From the NCBI GenBank assembly GCA_012729335.1, contig JAAYDJ010000036.1:108290-172289 (forward strand): a stretch of DNA of 64,000 nucleotides, read 5' to 3'. This stretch comes from Bacteroidales bacterium (lineage in GTDB: Bacteria > Bacteroidota > Bacteroidia > Bacteroidales > Prolixibacteraceae). The notes beneath the pieces are model-generated. The model was not told where the DNA came from. It was given only the letters and a program-made list of their open reading frames with translations, and did no database searches. Positions 1 through 9,077 of the stretch are shown here, piece by piece; position 1 is the stretch's first letter; every line of letters starts with the position of its first letter. The translations under genes were made by a program, and so were the position numbers.

Positions 1-564
1 ACCGGCCGGCCCAGGGAGTTGCTCCTGCGCCCCTTCTACAAGGTCCACGACCACCGCTATTCGGTGTACTTTGACCTATTTGACGAAGAGAGGTGGCTCC
101 TGTACCAGGAGAGCTACCAGGCCCGCCTCGCCCGGCAAAAAGAGCTGGAAAACCGTACCCTCGATTTTTTCCAGCCCGGGGAGATGCAACCCGAAAGGGA
201 CCACCACTTTGAGGGAGAAAAGAGCTGGACCGGAGAATTCAGGAGGAGGAAATACCGTGAAGCCGACCGCGGAGGATGGTTTTCCTTCAGAATGAAGGCC
301 CCCGCAGGGCAGCCCCTCCTCCTGGGGGTGGAATACTGGGGAGGATACCAGGGCGCTAAAACCTTCGACATCCTGGTCAACGACAGGATCATCGCCACAG
401 AGAACATCAGCAATGCCCGACCCGGAGAATTCTATGTCGTGGAATACCCCCTGCCGGGAGACCTGAAGATCCCCGGAAACATGGTCACCGTGAAGCTTAT
501 GCCCAAAGAGGGGCACCGTGCGGGCCCCGTTTTCGGGGCACGGATACTCAGCGCGCGTGAATAA
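1..564 (+). CDS. C-terminal part of a GH127-type beta-L-arabinofuranosidase (5' truncated by window edge)
   Basis: The reading frame is open from base 1, so only the C-terminal ~187 residues are present. The segment PFYKVHDHRYSVYFDLF resembles the end of the beta-sandwich region of DUF1680/GH127 proteins. It is followed by a linker and a C-terminal domain beginning FFQPGEMQPERDHHFEGE and ending near GPVFGARIL, which looks like the DUF6805-type accessory domain common at the end of Bacteroidota GH127 enzymes. The family removes beta-L-arabinofuranose from arabinan or arabinogalactan side chains. The catalytic residues lie upstream of the window and cannot be checked. It is the first of several glycan-degradation genes on this strand. 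A TTG at 19 is not a credible start because homology-like sequence runs through it. Family assignment is by remembered domain pattern only. Confidence 0.72.
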   Translation, partial: TGRPRELLLRPFYKVHDHRYSVYFDLFDEERWLLYQESYQARLARQKELENRTLDFFQPGEMQPERDHHFEGEKSWTGEFRRRKYREADRGGWFSFRMKAPAGQPLLLGVEYWGGYQGAKTFDILVNDRIIATENISNARPGEFYVVEYPLPGDLKIPGNMVTVKLMPKEGHRAGPVFGARILSARE

Positions 565-670
565 AAAACCGCATCTGGCCGGCCCTTGCCAAAGGGTACT
601 TACCTCGGAGGGAGGTGCCGGTGTATTCTGGCTTACCCCGGAAATTTACAGGCAAGAAAAGTACATCCCA

Positions 671-1678
671 TTGATAACCAAGGCTCAGCATTTCCTTGTT
701 TTTCTCCCATTGGTGTTTCTGACGTGGTTTGCCCAGGGACAGGATGTCTCCTTTTCGCAGTTTTACGCCCATCCACTCTACCTGAATCCCGCCTTTGCGG
801 GAAGCCTGGGAGTTCCCCGGATCAATCTGCAGTACCGCGACCAATGGCATGCTCTTCCCGGGGCCTATGTGACGCAGAGTCTCTCCTTTGACCTGCCTGT
901 GCCCCTGCTGCAGGGCGGACTGGGGCTTCACCTGGTCAGGGATGCCCAGGCGGAAGGTCTTCTGAAGACCCTCGAAACCGGATTCATATACGCTTCCCAC
1001 TTCAGGGTGGGCGAAAAATGGAGGGTCTCAGGGGCTCTGGAGGCGGGATACCACCACCACCGCATCGACTGGGCCCGGCTGGTCTTTGCCGACAATGTGG
1101 ATCCATACAGGGGAGAGCACCTGCCCACCGCCGAAATCCCTCCGGCCGACCAGGCATATGGGTATGCCGATTTCTCCACAGGCCTCCTCCTCTATGGAGA
1201 ACGCCTTTTTGCAGGATTAGCCGTCCACCACCTCTCCGAACCGGCACAGTCCTGGTACCGCGATACAGAAAACAGCAGCCGCCTCTACCGCAAATACACC
1301 CTTCACGTCGGCACACGCATCCCCATCCACGGCCACGGCTACTGGCGCAAAACCTTCGACCTCTCCCCCCAGGTGGTCCTCCTGCAACAAGGCCCCTTCC
1401 GGCAATTCAACTACGGCTTGCTGGCCAACTACCACGGATTCACCGGCGGTGCCTGGCTCCGCCAGGACCTGGCATTCCGCTACGACGCCCTCATCTTCCT
1501 GGTAGGATATATGAAAAAACGGTGGCACTTCACCTACAGCTACGACTTCACCCTGTCGGGACTCGGCGCCCGGTCAGGCGGCACCAGCGAAATCTCCCTC
1601 TCCTTCCTCCTCAGGGATTTCACCCAGGACCTGGCATTCCCCTTCTACCGCCCCTATAAGGACTATATCGGAGAATAG
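671..1678 (+). CDS. PorP/SprF family type IX secretion outer-membrane protein
   Basis: The mature start QDVSFSQFYAHPLYLNPAFAG is the hallmark N-terminus of PorP/SprF proteins: outer-membrane beta-barrels that associate with the T9SS and, in the SprF branch, help secrete or anchor type B cargo. A TTG at 671 opens a good signal peptide (ITKAQHFLVFLPLVFLTWFAQG) cleaved before QDVSF. The ATG at 518 in the same frame lies inside the upstream gene and would add 51 residues that do not look like a signal peptide, so I prefer 671. The rest (about 335 residues) shows alternating amphipathic strands and ends in FPFYRPYKDYIGE. It faces a large type B T9SS cargo gene whose 3' end lies about 210 bp away, a common pairing for this family. 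The start codon is the least certain point. Confidence 0.88.
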   Translation: MITKAQHFLVFLPLVFLTWFAQGQDVSFSQFYAHPLYLNPAFAGSLGVPRINLQYRDQWHALPGAYVTQSLSFDLPVPLLQGGLGLHLVRDAQAEGLLKTLETGFIYASHFRVGEKWRVSGALEAGYHHHRIDWARLVFADNVDPYRGEHLPTAEIPPADQAYGYADFSTGLLLYGERLFAGLAVHHLSEPAQSWYRDTENSSRLYRKYTLHVGTRIPIHGHGYWRKTFDLSPQVVLLQQGPFRQFNYGLLANYHGFTGGAWLRQDLAFRYDALIFLVGYMKKRWHFTYSYDFTLSGLGARSGGTSEISLSFLLRDFTQDLAFPFYRPYKDYIGE

Positions 1679-1679
1679 G

Positions 1680-1855
1680 CTGGAATCTGGAGTCTGGAGT
1701 CTGGAATGTGGGAATCTGGAGTCTTGAGTCTTGAGTCTGGAATCTGGAATCTGGAATGTGGGAATCTTGAGTCTTGAGTCTGGAATCTTGAGTCTGGAAT
1801 GTGGGAATCTTGAGTCTGGAATCTGGAGGCTGGAGTCTGGAGTCTGGAATGAGGA
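1680..1855. repeat. Heptanucleotide tandem array, copy 1
   Basis: The array begins right after the PorP/SprF stop codon and fills most of the gap to the convergent gene. It consists of consecutive 7-mers of the form GARTCTG or GARTCTT, with an occasional GAATGTGG interruption that recurs at higher order. It has no stop in one frame and therefore creates repetitive spurious reading frames. A related array occurs at 21791-21943. I see no coding role. Confidence 0.9.
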
Positions 1856-1887
1856 GCCTGGGCGAAAGGAGGGGTCTCATCCTTGAT

Positions 1888-4800
1888 CTATCTGATCAGG
1901 AGCACCTGGCCCCGGCGGGAGTGGGTGAAACCCTGAATATCGGTATAATCGGCCCGCCATACATAATTGCCCACTGGGGCTTCCCTGCCGTTTCGGAGGG
2001 TGCCGTCCCAGGGATGGTCAAGACTGGTCGACTCAAAGATCATCTCCCCCCAACGGTTGTAGATCTGCATCCTGAAGTGCCCCGGGTCGACCCCCAGGGT
2101 AAAGGGGAGGAAGGTGCGGTTTTCGGCAATGTCGCTGCCGGGGCGGAAAGCATTGGGGGCATAGACATTGAAGGGCAGAATATCGACCACCATGAAGGCT
2201 GTGTCCTTGCATCCCATGCCCGACGCGGCTTCCATAAGGACCTGGAATTGTCCTACCTGCCGGTATTCATGGCGGGGATGCTCCTCCCCTGAGGTGTTCC
2301 CGTCGCCGAAATCCCAGTGAAACCGCTCCCCATAAGAGGTCTGATTGGTAAACTTAAGGTCCGCCTGATCGAGCAAGGCCACAGGATAGTCCACCATAAA
2401 ACGCGCTTCCGGCGTCTTAAAAATCTTCACCATCTCCTCAAGGAGAAAACCGGCTTTACATCCCGTGACCGGGTTGGTAATCAGCAATCCGACATCATAA
2501 AACCCGGGAAGATTGTACACATGCACCGGGAACTGTTCCGTGCTGGTGGTGCCGTCGCCAAAATCCCATTTGAAGTCGAGGAGGTCACTGACGTTGAGTT
2601 TTCCGGTGAAATGGATGATATCGGAATCGCAGGCCTGGCTTTTACTGGTGGTCATGGTGAAATCGGGGGTGGCGCCGAAGGGAAGCCTGAAGAGCTCTCC
2701 GGTACAGCCATTCTCGCTTACCTGCAGGGAAACAAAGGGCTGCCCGGCACCAAAGGGGGCAAACGACACCCGGGCCCGGTCCCAGGCTGTCAACTCAAAC
2801 GCGCAATTCCCGAAGTCCCAGTCCAGCGCGGCCAACGATGAGGCATTACCCCTGTATACCACCTCCCGGCTGTAGCCCTTGCAGGGATCACCCGGATCGT
2901 CCATGAAATCAAAAACCGAAGTGGGAACCTGGTAAATGCCGGTCTCCAGGGTGTCCCTGACCACACAATTCTTATCGGTGGTCAGGGAATAATTGAACTG
3001 GTATTTGCCCCATCCGGAAACCGTGAAATCCGTGGAGCGCTCCTTTTTTCCAGGAAAGGTGACCCCAGGCTGGGGAGAAACCCCCCAATTCCAGGATTTC
3101 AGGCTCCAGGCCCCGTCTTCACCTGAAATCAGCGCCGCCAGCTTCCCTGTTTTCTCCCCGCAGATCAGCGCTTCCCCTTCAATCTTCACTTCAGGCACAG
3201 GATAAAAAGAGAGATGCATGGTATCCGCCGCGGGGCAGTAAAACTGATTGGTTGCCGTAACGTGGTACTCCCCAGGGGCGGCAATCCGGATCTGCGAGGT
3301 GGTGGCCCCGGTGTTCCAGGCATAGGAGGGGGAGCGGCCCTGATCCTTGATCCACCTGACGGTCAATTCCCGGGAGTGGGGACATCCCATGGTGTCGTTT
3401 CCGATCGTGATCCGGGGATCGCTCACCTCCAGGAAAAGAGAATCCTTCTGCCTGCAACCGTCGACCGTGGAGGCCGAAACATAGTACCATCCCCTATTCC
3501 CCACACTGAGATCCTGAAGCGTGTCCTGTTTCCCCGTGCTCCAGGAATAACGGTCGAAATAGGGTCCCGCATCGAGCAGCAGGCGGGTGCCCTGGCAAAT
3601 CACAATGGAATCACCATCGAGACTCAGGTTGGGACTGGTCTGCAGCCCGTCGCTCAAATCAAGCACCAGGTTCAGGTTGAATCCCACCCCATAGCCATAC
3701 CCCTCGTATCCGCCATAGCCATACACATAGGCGATAAATCCGCGGTCAGCTCTGATATTCCTGAGCCGGTGGGTTCCCTGGCTGAGAGAAATGGTGGCGC
3801 TGGCATATTTGCCGTTGCTGTAACGGGTAAACCTCCCCGGATTAACCATCGATCCGTCGAGTTCCAGATTCCCGATATCAGCAGCCGGAATCACTATATT
3901 GACATAAAAAACATTCACTTCCGAAGAGGCATAGGCCACAAAGGTGACATCGTTTTTGGCCTGGCTTACCGGACTAAGGATCAGCATAAATCCATCTCCG
4001 TTTTGCCCGGGAGAGTTATTCCTGGACTGGCTGTACTGGGCGACCAGCACGGGCTTGTCCGAGACGATCCGGGCCGGGGCATTCAGGGTAAACTCATAGA
4101 ATTTCCCTTTCATCAGGGGTGTTTGTTTGATCCCGTTGATATAGAAAGTGGTGTGGTCCATGGCAGCCAACACTCTGAAGAAATCCTTGCTCCGCCCTTC
4201 GAGGGGAACGGTATAATACTCCCTGCCCCATGTTTTCACCGGCGGCATCTGTTCATACATATGATCCCACCCCCCGGTGGCACTCAACGGAATGGTGGTA
4301 CTCAGCGATCCGCCATAGACAGCCACCGGTTTGTCGGCGGAAACAACACTTCCCGTGAGGTCACCCGCCAGGGATTGCAGCTGGTAAAGGTCGCCACGGT
4401 GGAGAAGCACCGTAAAGGGTTCCCCGATATTGGCCGGGCCGTCAGGTTCCGCCGAAGGAGTGATCTCCACCAGCGTTTGGTCTTCAGAGGCCACCACCAC
4501 CAACTCGCTGTTCCGGCCATGCCGCAAATCCTCATAATCGACATGCGGAGTGTAACACATGACCAGATGTTCGGTGCCCAGCGACTGCACAGGGTACATC
4601 ACGGCCACGTCGGAAGAGTTGCGGTCACGGTTGAGGCAGTATACATTGACAGGATCACTGGCCACCAGATGAAGCCCCAGGGGGAGTACCTTCTCAGAAC
4701 CCACAGGTTCCACCAGATTGTAGGGAATTCTCAGCTGCAGGGCATCGTTGGGGGGCACAGTGAAAGACTGGTTGTTGTAAGGCGCCGGAGAATTCCCGAT

Positions 4801-5037
4801 GAATATCTGAAAGTTAGCCCCCACCCGCGAGGAAACGGTAATCTCTACGTAGTGGCTGTTGGTATTCCTTCCCTCCATAAACCCGAACCAGAATTCGGTC
4901 CCCTCGGTCGACTTCTGACAACGGGGATCCAGGTCGTCTCCTCCGGCCACCATGCCGACCAGGAGAAGCCCCCACATAGCCACCATCCGAATATAATACT
5001 TCCTCAAAACACGCCTTTCCGTTACAGGAAATCCCAC
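1888..5037 (-). CDS. Secreted IgGFc-binding-like, PKD-domain protein with T9SS type B (gliding-motility-associated) C-terminal domain
   Basis: A 1049-residue cell-surface protein. After a short signal segment (RMVAMWGLLLVGMVAGG) the region from about residue 40 to 460 begins STEGTEFWFGFMEGRN and resembles the IgGFc-binding N-terminal domain of Bacteroidota surface proteins. The middle has Ig/PKD-like modules, including two clear PKD motifs, KWDFGDGTTS and HWDFGDGNTS, near residues 825-930. The last ~95 residues (APNAFRPGSD, YNRWGEMIFES, WDGTLRNG, PVGNYVWRADY) are a canonical gliding-motility-associated C-terminal domain, the T9SS type B sorting signal. The first codon is GTG; an in-frame TTG and ATG at residues 11 and 18 are alternatives, and the shorter ones give a cleaner signal peptide. 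It is convergent with the PorP/SprF gene, which fits a cargo-partner pair. Ligand unknown. Confidence 0.85.
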   Translation of the reverse strand: MGFPVTERRVLRKYYIRMVAMWGLLLVGMVAGGDDLDPRCQKSTEGTEFWFGFMEGRNTNSHYVEITVSSRVGANFQIFIGNSPAPYNNQSFTVPPNDALQLRIPYNLVEPVGSEKVLPLGLHLVASDPVNVYCLNRDRNSSDVAVMYPVQSLGTEHLVMCYTPHVDYEDLRHGRNSELVVVASEDQTLVEITPSAEPDGPANIGEPFTVLLHRGDLYQLQSLAGDLTGSVVSADKPVAVYGGSLSTTIPLSATGGWDHMYEQMPPVKTWGREYYTVPLEGRSKDFFRVLAAMDHTTFYINGIKQTPLMKGKFYEFTLNAPARIVSDKPVLVAQYSQSRNNSPGQNGDGFMLILSPVSQAKNDVTFVAYASSEVNVFYVNIVIPAADIGNLELDGSMVNPGRFTRYSNGKYASATISLSQGTHRLRNIRADRGFIAYVYGYGGYEGYGYGVGFNLNLVLDLSDGLQTSPNLSLDGDSIVICQGTRLLLDAGPYFDRYSWSTGKQDTLQDLSVGNRGWYYVSASTVDGCRQKDSLFLEVSDPRITIGNDTMGCPHSRELTVRWIKDQGRSPSYAWNTGATTSQIRIAAPGEYHVTATNQFYCPAADTMHLSFYPVPEVKIEGEALICGEKTGKLAALISGEDGAWSLKSWNWGVSPQPGVTFPGKKERSTDFTVSGWGKYQFNYSLTTDKNCVVRDTLETGIYQVPTSVFDFMDDPGDPCKGYSREVVYRGNASSLAALDWDFGNCAFELTAWDRARVSFAPFGAGQPFVSLQVSENGCTGELFRLPFGATPDFTMTTSKSQACDSDIIHFTGKLNVSDLLDFKWDFGDGTTSTEQFPVHVYNLPGFYDVGLLITNPVTGCKAGFLLEEMVKIFKTPEARFMVDYPVALLDQADLKFTNQTSYGERFHWDFGDGNTSGEEHPRHEYRQVGQFQVLMEAASGMGCKDTAFMVVDILPFNVYAPNAFRPGSDIAENRTFLPFTLGVDPGHFRMQIYNRWGEMIFESTSLDHPWDGTLRNGREAPVGNYVWRADYTDIQGFTHSRRGQVLLIR

Positions 5038-5354
5038 CCCGGAGATCCCCCAGAAATACCTATTAACAGGGTCATGACACCGGCCAGGGACCCCTCTCCC
5101 ATTCTGATGCCGGGATTCCCCGGCAGCGGCCGTGATTCCGGCACCAGCCCTTCCGAACGACCGTATAAAGTTGCCTTTTTTTTCCGAGCCCGGGGATCAT
5201 CACAGCAATTATTTCCCTGCAGGGCAATTTCCTGCCACCAACCGATACAACCGCCCTCGCCTTTCCCTATATTTGTTGTTATTACAAACAGACGATTAAA
5301 CCAGCTGGGAATTGCATTGTCCAAGCAGATAAGCTAAACTGAAACGTCACCTCA
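5038..5354. other. Divergent intergenic region between the T9SS cargo and the CE1 esterase
   Basis: About 317 bp separate the starts of two divergent genes, so it must hold both promoters. One TAnnTTTG box is listed separately. A proline-rich + strand ORF that runs through here from 3214 is an antisense shadow. I see no other structured element. Confidence 0.6.
5268..5275 (+). promoter_or_regulatory. Candidate Bacteroidota -7 box (TATATTTG) for the CE1 esterase
   Basis: TATATTTG is an exact match to the Bacteroidota -7 consensus TAnnTTTG, about 80 nt before the esterase start. No TTG is visible at the usual -33 spacing, so support is partial. Confidence 0.35.
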
Positions 5355-6536
5355 ATGTATACCATTATGATAAAACGAATTGTTCTTCTCCTGTCTGCTT
5401 TTTTACCGGTCATGCCCCTTTTTGCCCAGCAGGCGCTGTGGGGCGCTCCCGAAATGGTCTCTCCGGAAATCCATCCCGACCAGTCGGTTACTTTCCGGCT
5501 GATGGCTCCTGATGCCCGTGAGGTGAAGCTCTCGGGTGACTGGATGCCTTCCGCAGGGTGGGTGCCCGGATCGGAGGTACTGACCAAAGATGAGAAAGGG
5601 GTATGGAGCCATACCACCGCCCCCCTGGGTTCCGACCTCTACAGCTACTGGTTTACGGTCGACGGCGTGCGCTGCACCGACCCGGCCAATGTCTACCTGA
5701 TCCGCGACGTGGCCTCCGTTTTCAACGTCTTCATCACAGGTGGCGGAAAAGGAGATCTCTATAAGGTGAGCGCGGTTCCGCATGGCACGGTGACCCGCCG
5801 CTGGTACCCCTCTCCCGGAAATCAAATGAACCGCCGCATGACCATCTACACCCCTCCGGGATATGAATCGTCGAAGAAGAAATTTCCTGTCCTCTACCTG
5901 CTTCACGGCATGGGAGGCGACGAAGAGGCCTGGATCGCCCTGGGGCGCACCGCCCAGATCCTCGACAACCTCATTGCCGCCGGAAAAGCCCGGCCGATGA
6001 TCGTGGTGATGACCAATGGCAATGTCGCCCAGGAAGCCGCCCCCGGAGAATCAAGCCTTGGCATGGCCAAACCCACCATGCAACTGCCCCATACCATGGA
6101 CGGTAAATTCGAAGAGACTTTTCCCGACGTGATCCGGTTCATCGAAAGCAATTACAGGGTCATCCCCAAAAAAGAGGGCCGCGCCATCGCAGGCCTCTCC
6201 ATGGGCGGGTACCACTCCCTGCACATCTCCCGCTATTATCCCAATACCTTTGACTATGTCGGCCTTTTCTCAGCCGCCATCATCCCCAACGAAAAGGCCA
6301 CCTCCAAAGTCTATGCCGACCTCGACAAAACCCTCGAAGCCCAAATGAAAAACGGAGTGAAACTCTACTGGATCGCCATCGGCAAAACCGACTTCCTCTA
6401 TAAAAACAATGTGGAGTTCCGCGAAAAACTCGACAAAATGGGCATGAAATACACCTACTTCGAGACCGAAGGAGGCCATACCTGGACCAACTGGAGAGTT
6501 TATCTCACCGAATTTGCACAACAGATTTTCAAATAA
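5355..6536 (+). CDS. Secreted CE1-type carbohydrate esterase with N-terminal E-set domain
   Basis: A 393-residue secreted serine esterase. The signal peptide is IKRIVLLLSAFLPVMPLFAQ, and an ATG four codons downstream (5367) is an equally good start. Residues ~40-130 form an immunoglobulin-like E-set/CBM48-like domain (SVTFRLMAPDAREVKLSGDW). Residues ~150-393 are an alpha/beta-hydrolase of the esterase D/CE1 group: LLHGMGGDEEAW gives the oxyanion segment, AGLSMGGYHSL holds the nucleophile S282, and likely D346 (IGKTDFLYK) and H375 (GGHTWTNW) complete the triad. Relatives release acetyl or feruloyl groups from xylan and similar hemicelluloses. It leads a + strand run of glycan-degrading genes, ends 66 bp before a GH3 gene, and probably acts in the periplasm. 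Exact acyl specificity cannot be read from the sequence. Confidence 0.9.
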   Translation: MYTIMIKRIVLLLSAFLPVMPLFAQQALWGAPEMVSPEIHPDQSVTFRLMAPDAREVKLSGDWMPSAGWVPGSEVLTKDEKGVWSHTTAPLGSDLYSYWFTVDGVRCTDPANVYLIRDVASVFNVFITGGGKGDLYKVSAVPHGTVTRRWYPSPGNQMNRRMTIYTPPGYESSKKKFPVLYLLHGMGGDEEAWIALGRTAQILDNLIAAGKARPMIVVMTNGNVAQEAAPGESSLGMAKPTMQLPHTMDGKFEETFPDVIRFIESNYRVIPKKEGRAIAGLSMGGYHSLHISRYYPNTFDYVGLFSAAIIPNEKATSKVYADLDKTLEAQMKNGVKLYWIAIGKTDFLYKNNVEFREKLDKMGMKYTYFETEGGHTWTNWRVYLTEFAQQIFK

Positions 6537-6602
6537 AAACAGATGATCAACCTGACCTGATGGGTCATATAGGTTGCTCTGATTAGATCATATAAGCAAA
6601 AA

Positions 6603-8888
6603 ATGAAACTAAAAACCGTCATTGCTGTTTTATCGATGCTCATGCTGGCAGGATGCAGTGCAAACCGGCCGGTGCACCGTTCGGCCCTTTTGCAGTTTGA
6701 CAGAAAGATAGATGGGATCATCGGGCAGATGACCCTGGAAGAAAAGGTGAACATGCTCCATGCCAAGCACATGTTTGTATCGGCGGGTGTGGAACGGCTG
6801 GGCATCGCCGACATGATATATGCCGACGGGCCCTTTGGAATCCGTGAGGAGATGCAGCCCGACGGGTGGGCAGGTCTGGGCTGGGAGACCGACAAGGCGA
6901 CCTTTTTCCCCACAGGGTCGGCCCTGGCGGCCACCTGGAGTCCTGAACTGGCCTACGCCTACGGGACCGGCATGGCCCGGGAAGCCCGCTTCCGCGGCAA
7001 AGACATGATCCTGGGCCCGGCCATCAACATCCAGCGGATTCCCACCGGAGGCCGCACCTACGAATACCTCAGTGAAGATCCGTTTCTGAGTGCCCGGCTG
7101 GCAGTGGGCTACACCAAAGGCGTCCAGGAGAACGGCGCCGCCGCCTGCCTCAAGCATTACGCCCTCAATAACCAGGAAAACAACCGCGGAACCGTCAACG
7201 TGATCGTCGGCGAACGCGCCATGCGGGAGATTTATCTGCCCCCGTTCCGGGCTGCCGTCGAAGAAGCCGGAGCCTTCGGGGTCATGGCCGCCTACAACAA
7301 AGTGAACGGCTGGTGGTGCGCTGAAAACGACCTGCTCCTCAATAAAATCCTCCGTGATGACTGGGGATTCGCCGGTATGGTCATCTCCGACTGGAACGGC
7401 ACCCACAGCACCGTGGATGCCCTTAAAAACGGCCTTAACGTCGAAATGCCCACCAGGAAATTCCTGGGCGACGCCCTACTCGATTCGGTGAAGGCCGGAG
7501 TGGTGCCAGAAGAATTGGTCAACCAGCGGGTACGGGAAATCCTGCGCGTGAGAATGGCCATTGCACCCATTCCGGCAGAAGAAGCCAACAAGGAGATCAC
7601 TTCCCGGCCCCCGCAGCAGAAAATCGCCTATGAGGTAGCTTCCAAAGCCATCGTTTTGTTGAAAAACGAGGGCGAGCTGCCCCTGGATCTCACCTCCCGG
7701 CCGGTCATCGCGGTCATCGGCGCCAATGCTGAACAGACCATGGCCCAGGGCGGACTGGGAGCCGGCGTCAAAACCCTGTACGAGATCACCCCCCTGCAGG
7801 GATTGAAAGCAAAAATCGGAGATAAGGCTGAAATCCGATATGCCCGGGGATATGTCCCCGAGGTTTTCAGCTATGCCGACATGTTCAGGCGCAGATCACC
7901 CGAAGAAAAGGAGCAGCAGGCCCGCGAAAAGGCGGAAAGGGCTGAGATCCTGGCACAGGAAGCGGTGGAGGTGGCCGCCAAAGCCGATATCGTCCTGTTC
8001 ATGGGTGGCAATAACCGTTCGGTAGAAACCGAAGGGACCGACCGGACGACCATCCAGTTGCCGTCAGGCCAGGAGGGACTCCTCCGGAAGATCGCCGCCG
8101 TCAACCCACGTATTGTAACCATACTGACCAGCGGCGCCCCCAATGACCTGCGCGTGGTCCAACCCCTTTCCAAAGCACTGATCCTCTCCTGGTTCAACGG
8201 CTCAGAAGGCGGTAACGCCCTGGCCGATGTGCTCACGGGCCAGATCTCCCCCTCGGGGCGCCTGCCCTTCACCCTTCCCGTTAAACTGGAAGACTCCCCC
8301 GCTTATGCTCTGGGTAATTACCCCCAGGGTAAAAAAGGCGCCGATGTCTTCGCCAACCTGGTTTCCGAAACCGGAAAAACAGACAAAACGGAAGACCAGG
8401 CCGGGAAGAACAAACTGAACGAAGACCCTCATACCGCCTATTATTCCGAGGAATCGCTGGTGGGCTACCGCTGGTTCGACACCAAAAACCTGCCGGTGAT
8501 GTATCCCTTCGGGCATGGCCTGACCTACACCTCATTTGAATATTCCGGACTATCGACCGACAGGGATAAATATGGTAAAAACGACATGATCAGCCTTACC
8601 CTGGAATTGAAGAATACGGGAAGCGCAACCGCCGATGAGGTGGTCCAGGCCTATGTGCACCGGATCAACCCCTCGGTCGAATGGCCGGCAAAGGAACTGA
8701 AGGCCTTTTCCCGCGTCACCCTCTCCCCCGGCGAATCACGCAGGGTCACCCTGGAGATTCCGGTGAGAAGTTTGCAGTACTGGGATGAAAAACTGCAGGC
8801 CTGGAAAGACGACCTTTGCCATATCGAACTGCAGGTGGGCGCCTCGGCCGGCGATATCCGCCTCAGAAAGGAAGTTACCCTGAAATAA
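6603..8888 (+). CDS. GH3 family beta-glucosidase-like lipoprotein
   Basis: A 761-residue GH3 glycosidase with a lipoprotein signal (VIAVLSMLMLAGC, Cys18). The N-terminal (alpha/beta)8 domain has LGIADMIYADGPFGIREE (66-83), the K184-H185 motif in CLKHYALNN, and the nucleophile D263 in GMVISDWNGTHS. The alpha/beta sandwich domain carries the predicted acid/base segment ETEGTDR (475-481). The C-terminal fibronectin type III-like domain follows FGHGLTYTSFEYS. A charged helical stretch (RRSPEEKEQQAREKAERAE) precedes the acid/base loop. Family members release terminal beta-linked glucose, xylose or related sugars, probably here in the periplasm on oligosaccharides made by surface enzymes. All key residues are present. 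Substrate is not determinable from sequence alone. Confidence 0.93.
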   Translation: MKLKTVIAVLSMLMLAGCSANRPVHRSALLQFDRKIDGIIGQMTLEEKVNMLHAKHMFVSAGVERLGIADMIYADGPFGIREEMQPDGWAGLGWETDKATFFPTGSALAATWSPELAYAYGTGMAREARFRGKDMILGPAINIQRIPTGGRTYEYLSEDPFLSARLAVGYTKGVQENGAAACLKHYALNNQENNRGTVNVIVGERAMREIYLPPFRAAVEEAGAFGVMAAYNKVNGWWCAENDLLLNKILRDDWGFAGMVISDWNGTHSTVDALKNGLNVEMPTRKFLGDALLDSVKAGVVPEELVNQRVREILRVRMAIAPIPAEEANKEITSRPPQQKIAYEVASKAIVLLKNEGELPLDLTSRPVIAVIGANAEQTMAQGGLGAGVKTLYEITPLQGLKAKIGDKAEIRYARGYVPEVFSYADMFRRRSPEEKEQQAREKAERAEILAQEAVEVAAKADIVLFMGGNNRSVETEGTDRTTIQLPSGQEGLLRKIAAVNPRIVTILTSGAPNDLRVVQPLSKALILSWFNGSEGGNALADVLTGQISPSGRLPFTLPVKLEDSPAYALGNYPQGKKGADVFANLVSETGKTDKTEDQAGKNKLNEDPHTAYYSEESLVGYRWFDTKNLPVMYPFGHGLTYTSFEYSGLSTDRDKYGKNDMISLTLELKNTGSATADEVVQAYVHRINPSVEWPAKELKAFSRVTLSPGESRRVTLEIPVRSLQYWDEKLQAWKDDLCHIELQVGASAGDIRLRKEVTLK

Positions 8889-8910
8889 TGATCACCCAAC
8901 AGATACAAAA

Positions 8911-9077
8911 ATGAAAGTCGCATGGTGCTCCGGCCACATCAGGACATGAATAAATGCTCCGTGCGAAACGAAGTTCGGCGGAGCACCGCGGAGCCAATTC
9001 CACGGGCGTGAAGCACATAAACCGGCTTCATTACGATATATAAATGAAGAGCAAGTCATTAACAAACAACTATAATA
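8911..9077 (+). repeat. Dispersed leader element, copy A (immediately upstream of the carboxylesterase ATG)
   Basis: This 167-bp stretch recurs in inverted orientation at 39777-39913 and 39914-40028. By eye, its last 83 bases including the downstream ATG differ from the 39774-39856 copy at only six positions. It contains complementary 9-mers GGTGCTCCG and CGGAGCACC and a CTTCATT/AATGAAG pair, so its RNA could fold. The element ends exactly at the start codon of the next gene, as copy B does. A frame starting ATGAAAGTC at 8911 is stopped after 12 codons here, but stays open to the end in copy B. Confidence 0.85.

Noticed and set aside
3214..5337. 707-codon + strand frame opposite the T9SS cargo
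   Set aside because: No start context or domain; the opposite strand encodes a clear protein with signal and sorting domains.
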